DNA of 13,818 bases from Epsilonproteobacteria bacterium UBA6211 (lineage in GTDB: Bacteria > Campylobacterota > Campylobacteria > Campylobacterales > Arcobacteraceae): positions 1 to 13,818 of the forward strand of contig DISL01000121.1 in NCBI GenBank assembly GCA_002421845.1. Reading direction: 5' to 3'. The translations under genes were made by a program, and so were the position numbers. Shown here piece after piece: positions 7,097 through 13,436 of the stretch. Every line of letters starts with the position of its first letter. Position 1 is the first letter of the stretch. Below the pieces are notes generated by a model. That model saw only the letters and a program-made list of their open reading frames with translations, was not told where the DNA came from and did not search any database.

Positions 7097-7097
7097 A
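7092..7097 (-). promoter_or_regulatory. -10 box of the TPR-rnhA-rnc-aroC operon
   Basis: The minus strand reads TATTAT, sharing five of six positions with the dnaG -10 box. Transcription should start near 7085, leaving a 22-base leader that contains AAAGG. TGGACT (7121-7116), 18 bases upstream and inside dnaG, is a weak -35 candidate. Confidence 0.5.
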
Positions 7098-7102
7098 CCG
7101 TT

Positions 7103-8740
7103 ATGATAGCAAAAGAGTCCATAGAAAATCTTAAAAACGGTATTGATATCGTTGATATTATATCACAATTTATCCAATTAAAAAAAAGTGGAGCTAATTT
7201 TAAGGCTTGTTGCCCTTTTCATGGAGAAGATACTCCTTCATTTGTAGTTAGTCCGGCAAAACAGATTTATCATTGTTTTGGATGTGGAGTAGGTGGAGAT
7301 GCGGTAAAGTTTGTTATGGATTATGAAAAACTAAGTTATCCGGAAGCTGTGGAAAAACTAGCAACTTTGACCAATTTTTCACTTACCTATACTGAAAATA
7401 CAAATCACAAAGAACAATTAGACTCAAGTATATTAGAATCAATCAACAATTATTACAAGAAATCTCTGATAGACCATAAAGAATCTTTGGATTATCTGAA
7501 AAACAGAGGTATTTCTGATTATTCAATAGAAAAATTTGAAGTAGGTTATGCTCCAACATCAAAAGATACTATTAATTATATAAATCAAAACTATTTAAAT
7601 ATTGCAGATGCAAAAGATTTGGGAGTATTAAGTAGTGGAGAAAACGGTTTATATGCAAGATTTATAGAAAGAATTACTTTTCCTATATATACGTACAATG
7701 AAAAACTTGTAGGTTTCGGTGGTAGGACTATTACCGGTCACGGTGCCAAGTATGTAAACTCACCGCAAACTAAACTTTTTAATAAATCAAAACTTTTATA
7801 CGGTTATCATCTAGCCAAAAAATCGGTAATGCAAAAAAAAGAAGTTATCGTTACAGAAGGGTATCTTGATGTTATTATGCTTCATCAAGCAGGATTTGAA
7901 AACTCCGTGGCAACACTCGGAACTGCACTTACTTTGGAACATTTACCGTTACTTAAAAGGGGTGAACCAAGAGTTATTGTTGCCTATGACGGTGACAAAG
8001 CCGGGTTAAATGCAGCTTATAAAGCGGCTCATATACTATTGTCAAATAGCTTTGAAGGCGGTGTTGTGATATTCGGTGGCGGACTTGACCCTGCCGATAT
8101 GGTAAAAGACGGTAAAATAGAAGAGTTGCAAAACATTTTTCAAAACCCTATATCTTATACAAAATTTATTATAGAGTATATAATAGGTGATTTTGATTTG
8201 AATATTCCAGAGATGAAACAAAAAGCATTAAATGAGCTAAATTCATTTTTATTATCGTTAAATCCAGTATTACAAGAAGAATATAAACCTTATATAGCAT
8301 CAAAACTAAATGTAAATCCATCTTTGATAAGAACAGTTTTGACTAAAAAAACTCAAAGACGATATGATGTAGAGTTACAAAATTATGATATTGCGGAATT
8401 ATCTATAATCAAAACAATCTATCAAAACAGAGAAAGTTTAGACTTAATCATCGATTATTGTGATAGTAGTATGTTTCATACCCATAAATTAGAGTTTGAA
8501 ATGGCATTAAACAATCAAGATACTTCAGAGCTTAGAGGTTTATTACTAAATGACTCAATAAAAGTTTATTCTAATGATGAGTTAAAGCAACAATTACGAT
8601 TTTTTTTGATAAAATTCCATGAGAAAACGTTAAGCACTATCTTAAATGATCAAGATATGGATTCAAGACAAAAATCTATCGAGATACGAAAAGCAAGAGA
8701 AGCTATAAACAATCTAAAATCAAAAGGTTTACACTCCTAA
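7103..8740 (+). CDS. dnaG: DNA primase DnaG
   Basis: Makes RNA primers for chromosome replication. It has 545 residues, slightly short for the family. The N-terminal zinc-binding domain has Cys37, His40, Cys58 and Cys61 (CCPFH, HCFGC). The RNA polymerase core includes ERITFPI at 189-195, and the TOPRIM fold has Glu252 (EGYLDVI) and Asp296/Asp298 (DGDKAG) as metal-binding acids. The last 150 or so residues are the helicase-binding region, poorly conserved as usual. The start at 7103 fits the family, because the MI....I..L opening precedes the zinc domain by the usual distance, yet there is no ribosome site and the -10 box lies right before it. It diverges from the TPR gene 39 bases away; ridA follows after 33 bases. 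Confidence 0.97.
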   Translation: MIAKESIENLKNGIDIVDIISQFIQLKKSGANFKACCPFHGEDTPSFVVSPAKQIYHCFGCGVGGDAVKFVMDYEKLSYPEAVEKLATLTNFSLTYTENTNHKEQLDSSILESINNYYKKSLIDHKESLDYLKNRGISDYSIEKFEVGYAPTSKDTINYINQNYLNIADAKDLGVLSSGENGLYARFIERITFPIYTYNEKLVGFGGRTITGHGAKYVNSPQTKLFNKSKLLYGYHLAKKSVMQKKEVIVTEGYLDVIMLHQAGFENSVATLGTALTLEHLPLLKRGEPRVIVAYDGDKAGLNAAYKAAHILLSNSFEGGVVIFGGGLDPADMVKDGKIEELQNIFQNPISYTKFIIEYIIGDFDLNIPEMKQKALNELNSFLLSLNPVLQEEYKPYIASKLNVNPSLIRTVLTKKTQRRYDVELQNYDIAELSIIKTIYQNRESLDLIIDYCDSSMFHTHKLEFEMALNNQDTSELRGLLLNDSIKVYSNDELKQQLRFFLIKFHEKTLSTILNDQDMDSRQKSIEIRKAREAINNLKSKGLHS

Positions 8741-8762
8741 AAAGTGTGTTTTAATTTATTAT

Positions 8763-8770
8763 GAGGTGAT
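8763..8770 (+). promoter_or_regulatory. Strong ribosome binding site of ridA
   Basis: GAGGTGAT matches the 16S rRNA 3' end over eight bases and lies just before ATG at 8774. It is the best Shine-Dalgarno site I found in the window and contrasts with dnaG just upstream, which has none. Confidence 0.7.
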
Positions 8771-8773
8771 GAG

Positions 8774-9166
8774 ATGGAATTTTTAAAATCAAATAATGTA
8801 CCACAAGCAATAGGACCTTACTCTCAAGCTATTAGAGTAAACGGAATGATATATACGTCAGGGCAAATAGCTCTTACACCAGAAGGTGAAATGGTAGAAC
8901 CTGATATAAAAAAACAAACAAGACAAGTTTTGACAAACTTAAGAAATTTACTTGAAGATTCAGGAAGCGGTTTACACAATGTTGTAAAAGCAAATATATA
9001 TTTAGCAAATATGGAAGATTTCGGTATAGTAAATGTTATATATGCAGAGTATTTCGGTGATCATAAACCTGCAAGAAGTACGGTGGCTGTTAAAACTTTG
9101 CCGAAAAATGCTCTTGTTGAGATAGATGTTATCGCAACGGCAGGTCTTGGCAATTTGATGTCTTAA
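8774..9166 (+). CDS. ridA: RidA, reactive imine/enamine deaminase
   Basis: A RidA/YjgF/UK114-family enzyme of 130 residues that hydrolyses the reactive 2-aminoacrylate and related imines released by PLP enzymes such as threonine dehydratase. Family marks are GPYSQAI (14-20), Y27-T28-S29-G30-Q31, Arg101 in PARSTV (the substrate carboxylate-binding arginine, E. coli Arg105), and Glu116 in ALVEIDV. With Arg101 present it belongs to the active RidA class rather than the inactive subfamilies. It lies 33 bases after dnaG on the same strand and may be co-transcribed with it. The link looks positional only, as there is no metabolic tie to primase. Confidence 0.95.
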   Translation: MEFLKSNNVPQAIGPYSQAIRVNGMIYTSGQIALTPEGEMVEPDIKKQTRQVLTNLRNLLEDSGSGLHNVVKANIYLANMEDFGIVNVIYAEYFGDHKPARSTVAVKTLPKNALVEIDVIATAGLGNLMS

Positions 9167-9215
9167 ATAATAGACGTATGATATTTTAGTATAAAAACAA
9201 TTTAGAAATAACACT

Positions 9216-9246
9216 TTAGTTTAATCTTAGTTTAAACTTATTTTAG
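9216..9246 (+). repeat. Three 11-bp phased repeats upstream of the rplU -10 box
   Basis: TTAGTTTAA occurs exactly at 9216-9224 and again at 9227-9235; a degenerate copy, TTATTTTAG, sits at 9238-9246. The period is 11 bp, about one helical turn, and the array ends one base before the -10 box. This resembles the periodic T-rich signal reported in place of a -35 box in Campylobacter jejuni promoters. Confidence 0.6.
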
Positions 9247-9247
9247 A

Positions 9248-9253
9248 TATTAT
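9248..9253 (+). promoter_or_regulatory. -10 box of the rplU-rpmA operon
   Basis: TATTAT predicts transcription from about 9260, giving a 24-base leader that carries GAGGG (9272-9276) before ATG at 9284. No -35 hexamer is apparent; the phased repeats occupy its place. No protein-binding leader structure for ribosomal-protein autoregulation is evident in so short a leader. Confidence 0.6.
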
Positions 9254-9283
9254 ACGGCTCACGAAAAAATTGAGGGTAGTAGA

Positions 9284-9589
9284 ATGTATGCAATTATTAA
9301 ATGTGGTGGAAAGCAATATAAAGTTTGTGTTGGTGATATAATCAACGTTGACAAACTAAGCAAAGAACCTAAAGAAAATATCGAAATCAGCGATGTTCTT
9401 GCAGTAAATGATGGAGAACTAAAAACTGGTGAAGCTGCTAAAAATGCAGTAGTAAGTGCTGTTGTTATAAATGAAGGAAGAGGTAAAAAAGTTGTTATCT
9501 ACAAAAAAAGAAGAAGAAAAGATAGCAAACTAAAAAGAGGTTTCAGAAGAGACTTCACTAGAATCCAAATCACTAACATAGCAGCATAA
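9284..9589 (+). CDS. rplU: Ribosomal protein L21 (bL21)
   Basis: Large-subunit protein that binds 23S rRNA near L20. At 101 residues it is full length (E. coli 103). It has the opening YAIIKCGGKQYKV (residues 2-14), the basic loop KKVVIYKKRRRKDSKLKRG (69-87) that contacts rRNA, and the closing FTRIQITNI segment. The ATG is preceded by GAGGG. It heads a two-gene operon with rpmA, the near-universal bacterial arrangement, and is followed 14 bases later by the rpmA ATG. Confidence 0.98.
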   Translation: MYAIIKCGGKQYKVCVGDIINVDKLSKEPKENIEISDVLAVNDGELKTGEAAKNAVVSAVVINEGRGKKVVIYKKRRRKDSKLKRGFRRDFTRIQITNIAA

Positions 9590-9603
9590 TTTAAGGAGAA
9601 AAC

Positions 9604-9861
9604 ATGGCTCACAAGAAAGGTCAAGGTAGTACACAGAATAATAGAGACTCAGCTGGTAGAAGGCTTGGTGTAAAAAGATTTGGTGGTGAAGCGGTAAGAG
9701 CTGGAAACATCATAATCAGACAAAGAGGAACTAAAGTTCACCCTGGAGCAAACGTAGGTATGGGTAAAGATCATACAATTTATGCTCTAATTGACGGCGA
9801 AGTTAAATTCGAAATCAAAGACAAAAATAGAAAAAAAGTTTCTGTTTACGCAGCTTCTTAA
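9604..9861 (+). CDS. rpmA: Ribosomal protein L27 (bL27)
   Basis: Large-subunit protein whose N-terminal tail reaches the peptidyl-transferase centre. It has 85 residues. The N-terminus MAHKKGQGST is of the uncleaved Gram-negative type, without the extra leader that Firmicutes remove by Prp protease. GVKRFGGE (22-29) and RQRGTKVHPGANVG (39-52) are the family core. A good AAGGAG site (9593-9598) precedes the ATG. A strong terminator follows 26 bases after the stop, closing the rplU-rpmA unit. Confidence 0.98.
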   Translation: MAHKKGQGSTQNNRDSAGRRLGVKRFGGEAVRAGNIIIRQRGTKVHPGANVGMGKDHTIYALIDGEVKFEIKDKNRKKVSVYAAS

Positions 9862-9887
9862 TAACAAGCTCTATTAAACTTTAATTT

Positions 9888-9937
9888 AAAAAAAGGTACT
9901 ATATGGCAATGTAATTGCTTGTAGTACCTTTTTTTTT
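9888..9937 (+). terminator. Strong intrinsic terminator after rpmA
   Basis: Seven A's and GGTACTA (9888-9901) pair with TAGTACC and the following T's (9922-9935). A second inner stem, GCAAT (9906-9910) with ATTGC (9914-9918), closes a 3-base loop. The 3' side ends in nine T's. The A-tract on the 5' side makes it look active in both directions, although the next gene runs the same way. Confidence 0.9.
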
Positions 9938-9962
9938 GCACGGTCGTAATTAATAAGTATCG

Positions 9963-9968
9963 TATAAG
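9963..9968 (+). promoter_or_regulatory. Candidate -10 box for the obgE operon
   Basis: TATAAG is the best match between the terminator and obgE and would start transcription near 9975, about 36 bases before the ATG. No -35 box is seen. A promoter must exist in this 73-base gap if the terminator is effective, but its exact position is uncertain. Confidence 0.35.
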
Positions 9969-10010
9969 TAGAGTCGGTATTTACTAATCACGATTTAATC
10001 AAGGAAAAAA

Positions 10011-11093
10011 ATGTTTGTAGATAGTATAAAAGTAACGATTAGTTCCGGTAAAGGTGGAGCAGGTTGTGCTTCATTTAGAAGAGAAAAATATGTTATAAAA
10101 GGTGGACCAGACGGCGGTGACGGCGGAAAAGGTGGAAATGTATATTTCGTTGTAGATAACAACACTGATACACTTTCCGCATTTAAAGGTAAAGTACATT
10201 TAAAAGCAGCTAACGGTCAAGGTGGTATGTCAAGACAAAAATACGGTAGGTCTGGGGAGCATTTATATTTAAAAGTTCCTCTAGGAACTCAAGTTGTGGA
10301 TGAAGAAACAAATGAAGTACTACTTGATTTAGTTAATCCAACCGATGAACCTGTATTGTTTTTAGAAGGTGGAAAAGGTGGACTTGGAAACGTGCACTTT
10401 AAAAACTCAACAAATCAAAGACCTACATATTGTCAGCCTGGACTTCCGGGGATTACAAAAGAGATTAGACTAGAGCTAAAACTTATTGCGGATGTTGGGC
10501 TAGTAGGGTATCCAAATGTCGGGAAATCAACTCTGGTTTCGACAGTTTCAAACGCTAGACCTTTGGTAGCTGATTATGAATTTACTACATTAACACCTAG
10601 TCTAGGGGTAGTTGATATAGGGGAATATGACTCTTTTGTAATGGCAGATATTCCAGGTATCATAGAGGGTGCTAGTGATGGTAAAGGTCTTGGATTAGAG
10701 TTTTTAAAACATATAGAAAGAACTAAAACTTTACTTTTTGTTATAGATATAGCAAATTATAGAGATATTAAAGAACAATACGATACGTTAAAAGTAGAAG
10801 TTCAAAGGTTTTCTCAAGAGTTAAGCGGTAGAAGATTTGCTATCGTATTTTCAAAAGTAGATGCTATGACGCAAGAAGAAGCAGACAAAATTATAGAGAC
10901 TTTTATTAAAGAGTTAAAACTTAAAGCCCAAACAAATGATAAGATAAAAGGTAAATGTTATGTACAGGATTATAAAGATCCTACATTTAAATATGATGAC
11001 AAAAAACCTTTCTTTATAATGGGTATTTCATCGGCAACTCACTATAATATAGACTCATTAAAATATACATTGTTTGATTTAATAAAATTATAA
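10011..11093 (+). CDS. obgE: Obg/CgtA GTPase
   Basis: An essential GTPase that binds the 50S subunit late in assembly and responds to ppGpp in several species. It has 360 residues. The glycine-rich Obg fold covers about 1-158 (GKGGAGCASFRREK, GGPDGGDGGKGG). The G domain carries G1 GYPNVGKST (166-174), switch I TTLTP (192-196), G3 DIPG (213-216), G4 SKVD (281-284, where NKxD is usual) and G5 SSA (340-342). No OCT domain follows, so it is the short Gram-negative type. ATG 10011 has AAGGA five bases upstream. It heads the obgE-proB-fmt-birA-parA run; the proB start follows 24 bases later. Confidence 0.97.
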   Translation: MFVDSIKVTISSGKGGAGCASFRREKYVIKGGPDGGDGGKGGNVYFVVDNNTDTLSAFKGKVHLKAANGQGGMSRQKYGRSGEHLYLKVPLGTQVVDEETNEVLLDLVNPTDEPVLFLEGGKGGLGNVHFKNSTNQRPTYCQPGLPGITKEIRLELKLIADVGLVGYPNVGKSTLVSTVSNARPLVADYEFTTLTPSLGVVDIGEYDSFVMADIPGIIEGASDGKGLGLEFLKHIERTKTLLFVIDIANYRDIKEQYDTLKVEVQRFSQELSGRRFAIVFSKVDAMTQEEADKIIETFIKELKLKAQTNDKIKGKCYVQDYKDPTFKYDDKKPFFIMGISSATHYNIDSLKYTLFDLIKL

Positions 11094-11117
11094 TATTAAA
11101 GCATTAAAGAGGAATTT

Positions 11118-11885
11118 ATGAAAAGAATTGTACTAAAAGTAGGTAGTGCGGTTTTAACACAAAATGGAGCATTGGCACTAGATAGATTACAAAATCTTGT
11201 AGAATTTATTGCCGAACTAAAGAAAAAAGATTATGATGTCATTTTAGTTACATCTGGAGCAGTTGCTGCAGGATATACGGCTCTTAAACTAGATAAAAAA
11301 GTAGTTTCAAACAAACAAGCTTTGGCTTCTATAGGTCAACCTATGCTTATGAAAGAGTATCAAAAAAGATTTAACGAGTGCAGTGTTATTTGTTCACAGT
11401 TACTCTTAACTGCTGATGATTTTGATTCAAGAAAAAGAACGATTCATGCAAAAAATGCTATTGAGACGTTGTTGAGTCACAGTGTATTACCTATCATCAA
11501 TGAAAATGATGTTACTGCGACAGATGAGTTGGTTTTTGGTGATAATGACCAATTAGCAGCCCATGTAACATACTATTTTGAAGCAGATATGCTTGTTATA
11601 CTTACCGATATTGATGGGTATTATGATGATAATCCACATACAAACCCAAGTGCTAAATTACAAAAAATTGTAAATTCGATAGATTCAGAAGCTTTAAGTA
11701 TGACGCACTCTCCAAACAATGAATTCGCAACGGGCGGTATTGTAACTAAACTTAAAGCAGCAAATTTTTTACTACAAAGAGATAAGCAAATGTTCCTAAC
11801 AAGTGGGTTTGATTTGACTTTCGCAAAAGAGTATTTGATAGATGGTGTGCATAATAGGGGAACACTGTTTTTAGGTAAAAGGTAA
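11118..11885 (+). CDS. proB: Glutamate 5-kinase, short form without PUA domain
   Basis: Phosphorylates glutamate with ATP, the first step of proline synthesis. The 255 residues cover only the amino-acid kinase domain; the C-terminal PUA domain of the 367-residue E. coli enzyme is absent. Motifs are KVGS (7-10), SGAVAAG (46-52), INENDV (127-132), FGDND (140-144), LTDIDGYY (162-169) and TGGI (205-208). The reading frame ends cleanly with a normal terminus (GTLFLGKR), so this looks like a natural short form rather than a truncation. The ATG has AGAGGA upstream. The partner gene proA is not in the window. The fmt start lies 17 bases beyond its stop. Confidence 0.95.
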   Translation: MKRIVLKVGSAVLTQNGALALDRLQNLVEFIAELKKKDYDVILVTSGAVAAGYTALKLDKKVVSNKQALASIGQPMLMKEYQKRFNECSVICSQLLLTADDFDSRKRTIHAKNAIETLLSHSVLPIINENDVTATDELVFGDNDQLAAHVTYYFEADMLVILTDIDGYYDDNPHTNPSAKLQKIVNSIDSEALSMTHSPNNEFATGGIVTKLKAANFLLQRDKQMFLTSGFDLTFAKEYLIDGVHNRGTLFLGKR

Positions 11886-11902
11886 AAAGGAAAAAGTATA
11901 AA

Positions 11903-12820
11903 GTGAAGAAAATTGTTTTTATGGGGACGCCGAGTTATGCGACAAAAATTTTAGAAGAAATTTTAAAATATGATAGATTTGAAGTTGTTGCACTTTTTAC
12001 CCAACCAGACAAACCTGTAGGACGAAAACAGATATTAACTCCGCCTGATATAAAACAATATTGCATTGAACAAAAACTATCTTTTCCTATTTATCAGCCT
12101 GTGAAGTTGAGGGAAACGCAAAACGTAGAGATTATCCAAGCTTTAAAACCTGATTTTATAATAGTTGCCGCTTATGGGCAAATTTTACCAAAAGAGATAC
12201 TTGATATTGCACCTTGTATAAATCTTCATGCTTCATTATTACCTTTATATAGGGGAGCATCTCCGATACAAGAAGCTTTATTAAATAGTGATACTTACAC
12301 CGGTGTTACGGCGATGCTTATGGATGTCGGACTTGATAGCGGTGATATTTTGGGATATGAATATATGCAAGTTTCGCAAGATTGTGATGTTGTACAATTA
12401 TTTGATAAACTCTCTTTGTTAGCTGCCACACTCACGATTACAATTTTAGATAATTTTGATAGAATTAACCCGATAAAACAAAAGCTTCATAATGTAAGCT
12501 ATTGTAAAAAAATCAAAAAAACAGACGGTGAAGTTGAGTTTAACAACGCTTTAGAGCTAGTAGCAAAATATAAAGCCTACAAATTTTGGCCAGGTATTGC
12601 ACTTGCAAACGGTTTGAAATTAAAAGATGTGAAATTAGCTAATTCTATAAATTCTTACGAGAGCGGTAAAATATTAAATATACTAGATGATGCCGTGGAA
12701 GTAGGATGTAGAGTGGGTTCTTTATATATAAGCACTTTACAAGCACCGTCAAAAAATGAAGTCAAAGCACTTGAATATATAAAAGGTAAAAGGTTGAATA
12801 TTGGAGATTATTTATCTTGA
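11903..12820 (+). CDS. fmt: Methionyl-tRNA formyltransferase
   Basis: Formylates initiator Met-tRNA with 10-formyl-tetrahydrofolate before translation begins. It has 305 residues. The N-terminal transferase domain opens with IVFMGTPSYA and holds Asn107, His109 (INLHASLLPLYRG) and Asp145 (GLDSGD), the catalytic set of the family. The C-terminal OB-like tRNA-binding domain is about 205-305. The start is GTG at 11903, the only one that keeps the conserved opening; its AAGGA site is rather distant, 11 bases away. It overlaps birA by 20 bases. No peptide deformylase gene is beside it here. Confidence 0.97.
   Translation: MKKIVFMGTPSYATKILEEILKYDRFEVVALFTQPDKPVGRKQILTPPDIKQYCIEQKLSFPIYQPVKLRETQNVEIIQALKPDFIIVAAYGQILPKEILDIAPCINLHASLLPLYRGASPIQEALLNSDTYTGVTAMLMDVGLDSGDILGYEYMQVSQDCDVVQLFDKLSLLAATLTITILDNFDRINPIKQKLHNVSYCKKIKKTDGEVEFNNALELVAKYKAYKFWPGIALANGLKLKDVKLANSINSYESGKILNILDDAVEVGCRVGSLYISTLQAPSKNEVKALEYIKGKRLNIGDYLS
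12788..12793 (+). promoter_or_regulatory. Ribosome binding site for birA (TTG start)
   Basis: AAAAGG lies seven bases before TTG at 12801, inside the last codons of fmt. No in-frame ATG precedes the conserved DSTQ motif at residues 10-13, which supports the TTG start. Confidence 0.6.
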
Positions 12821-13436
12821 AGAGGTTGACTCTACCCAAAAGTTTCTAAAAAATCATATTAATACCAAAGGCTATACTCATGATATAGCTGTGGTTACTA
12901 CAAACCAAACAAACGGTATAGGAAGTAGAGATAATGTTTGGAATAGCAAAAAAGGGAATTTGTGTTTTTCTTTTACACAGCATATTAAAAATCTTCCAAA
13001 TGATTTAAATCTTCAAAGTGCATCAATTTATTATAGTTTTTTATTAAAAAATTTATTAAAAGAGCACAAATCTGAAATTTGGCTTAAGTGGCCAAATGAT
13101 TTTTATATCGCTGAAAAAAAAATAGGTGGGACTATTACACACTTAGTAAATGATGTGTTATATTGTGGTATAGGGCTCAATTTATCGTATATTGATGATA
13201 GTTACGGTTACCTTGATATAGAGATAAATATAAATGAAATATTGCAAGAGTACTTTACGATTTTGTTAAAATCTATTTCATGGAAGGAGATTTTCAGTCT
13301 ATATAAGATAGAATACGAATTGAGTAAAAAATTTCAAGCAACTTTAAAAAATCAGAAAATTAGTCTTTTAGATTCAGAACTTTGTGAAGACGGGTCTATT
13401 TTAATAGAAAATCAAAAGGTGTATAGTTTAAGATGA
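12801..13436 (+). CDS. birA: Biotin-protein ligase BirA, catalytic core only
   Basis: Attaches biotin to the carrier protein of biotin-dependent carboxylases through biotinyl-AMP. The 211 residues start directly at the catalytic domain (EEVDSTQ, 7-13). The N-terminal helix-turn-helix that makes E. coli BirA a repressor is missing, so it should not regulate biotin genes. The biotinyl-AMP loop reads NGIGSRDNVW (38-47), a variant of the usual GRGRRGR form. KWPND (96-100), KKIGGT (106-111) and GIGLNL (123-128) are intact. The C-terminal SH3-like part is short. It overlaps fmt by 20 bases and parA by the shared ATGA, so translation of all three is probably coupled. Confidence 0.92.
   Translation: MEIIYLEEVDSTQKFLKNHINTKGYTHDIAVVTTNQTNGIGSRDNVWNSKKGNLCFSFTQHIKNLPNDLNLQSASIYYSFLLKNLLKEHKSEIWLKWPNDFYIAEKKIGGTITHLVNDVLYCGIGLNLSYIDDSYGYLDIEININEILQEYFTILLKSISWKEIFSLYKIEYELSKKFQATLKNQKISLLDSELCEDGSILIENQKVYSLR

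Noticed and set aside
8731..8752. Possible terminator after dnaG
   Set aside because: The stem is only 5 bp (ACACT with AGTGT) followed by four T's, too weak to call, and ridA follows closely on the same strand.
9002..9214. 70-codon open frame on the minus strand
   Set aside because: Antisense to the end of ridA, rich in Cys, Tyr and Ile, with no family resemblance.
9167..9215. Possible terminator after ridA
   Set aside because: Only short A+T-rich partial inverted repeats are present; no stem followed by a T-tract. Read-through into rplU cannot be excluded.
9938..10010. Hairpin or operator in the gap before obgE
   Set aside because: Short AGTA/TACT matches do not make a stable stem and no palindrome of operator size is present.
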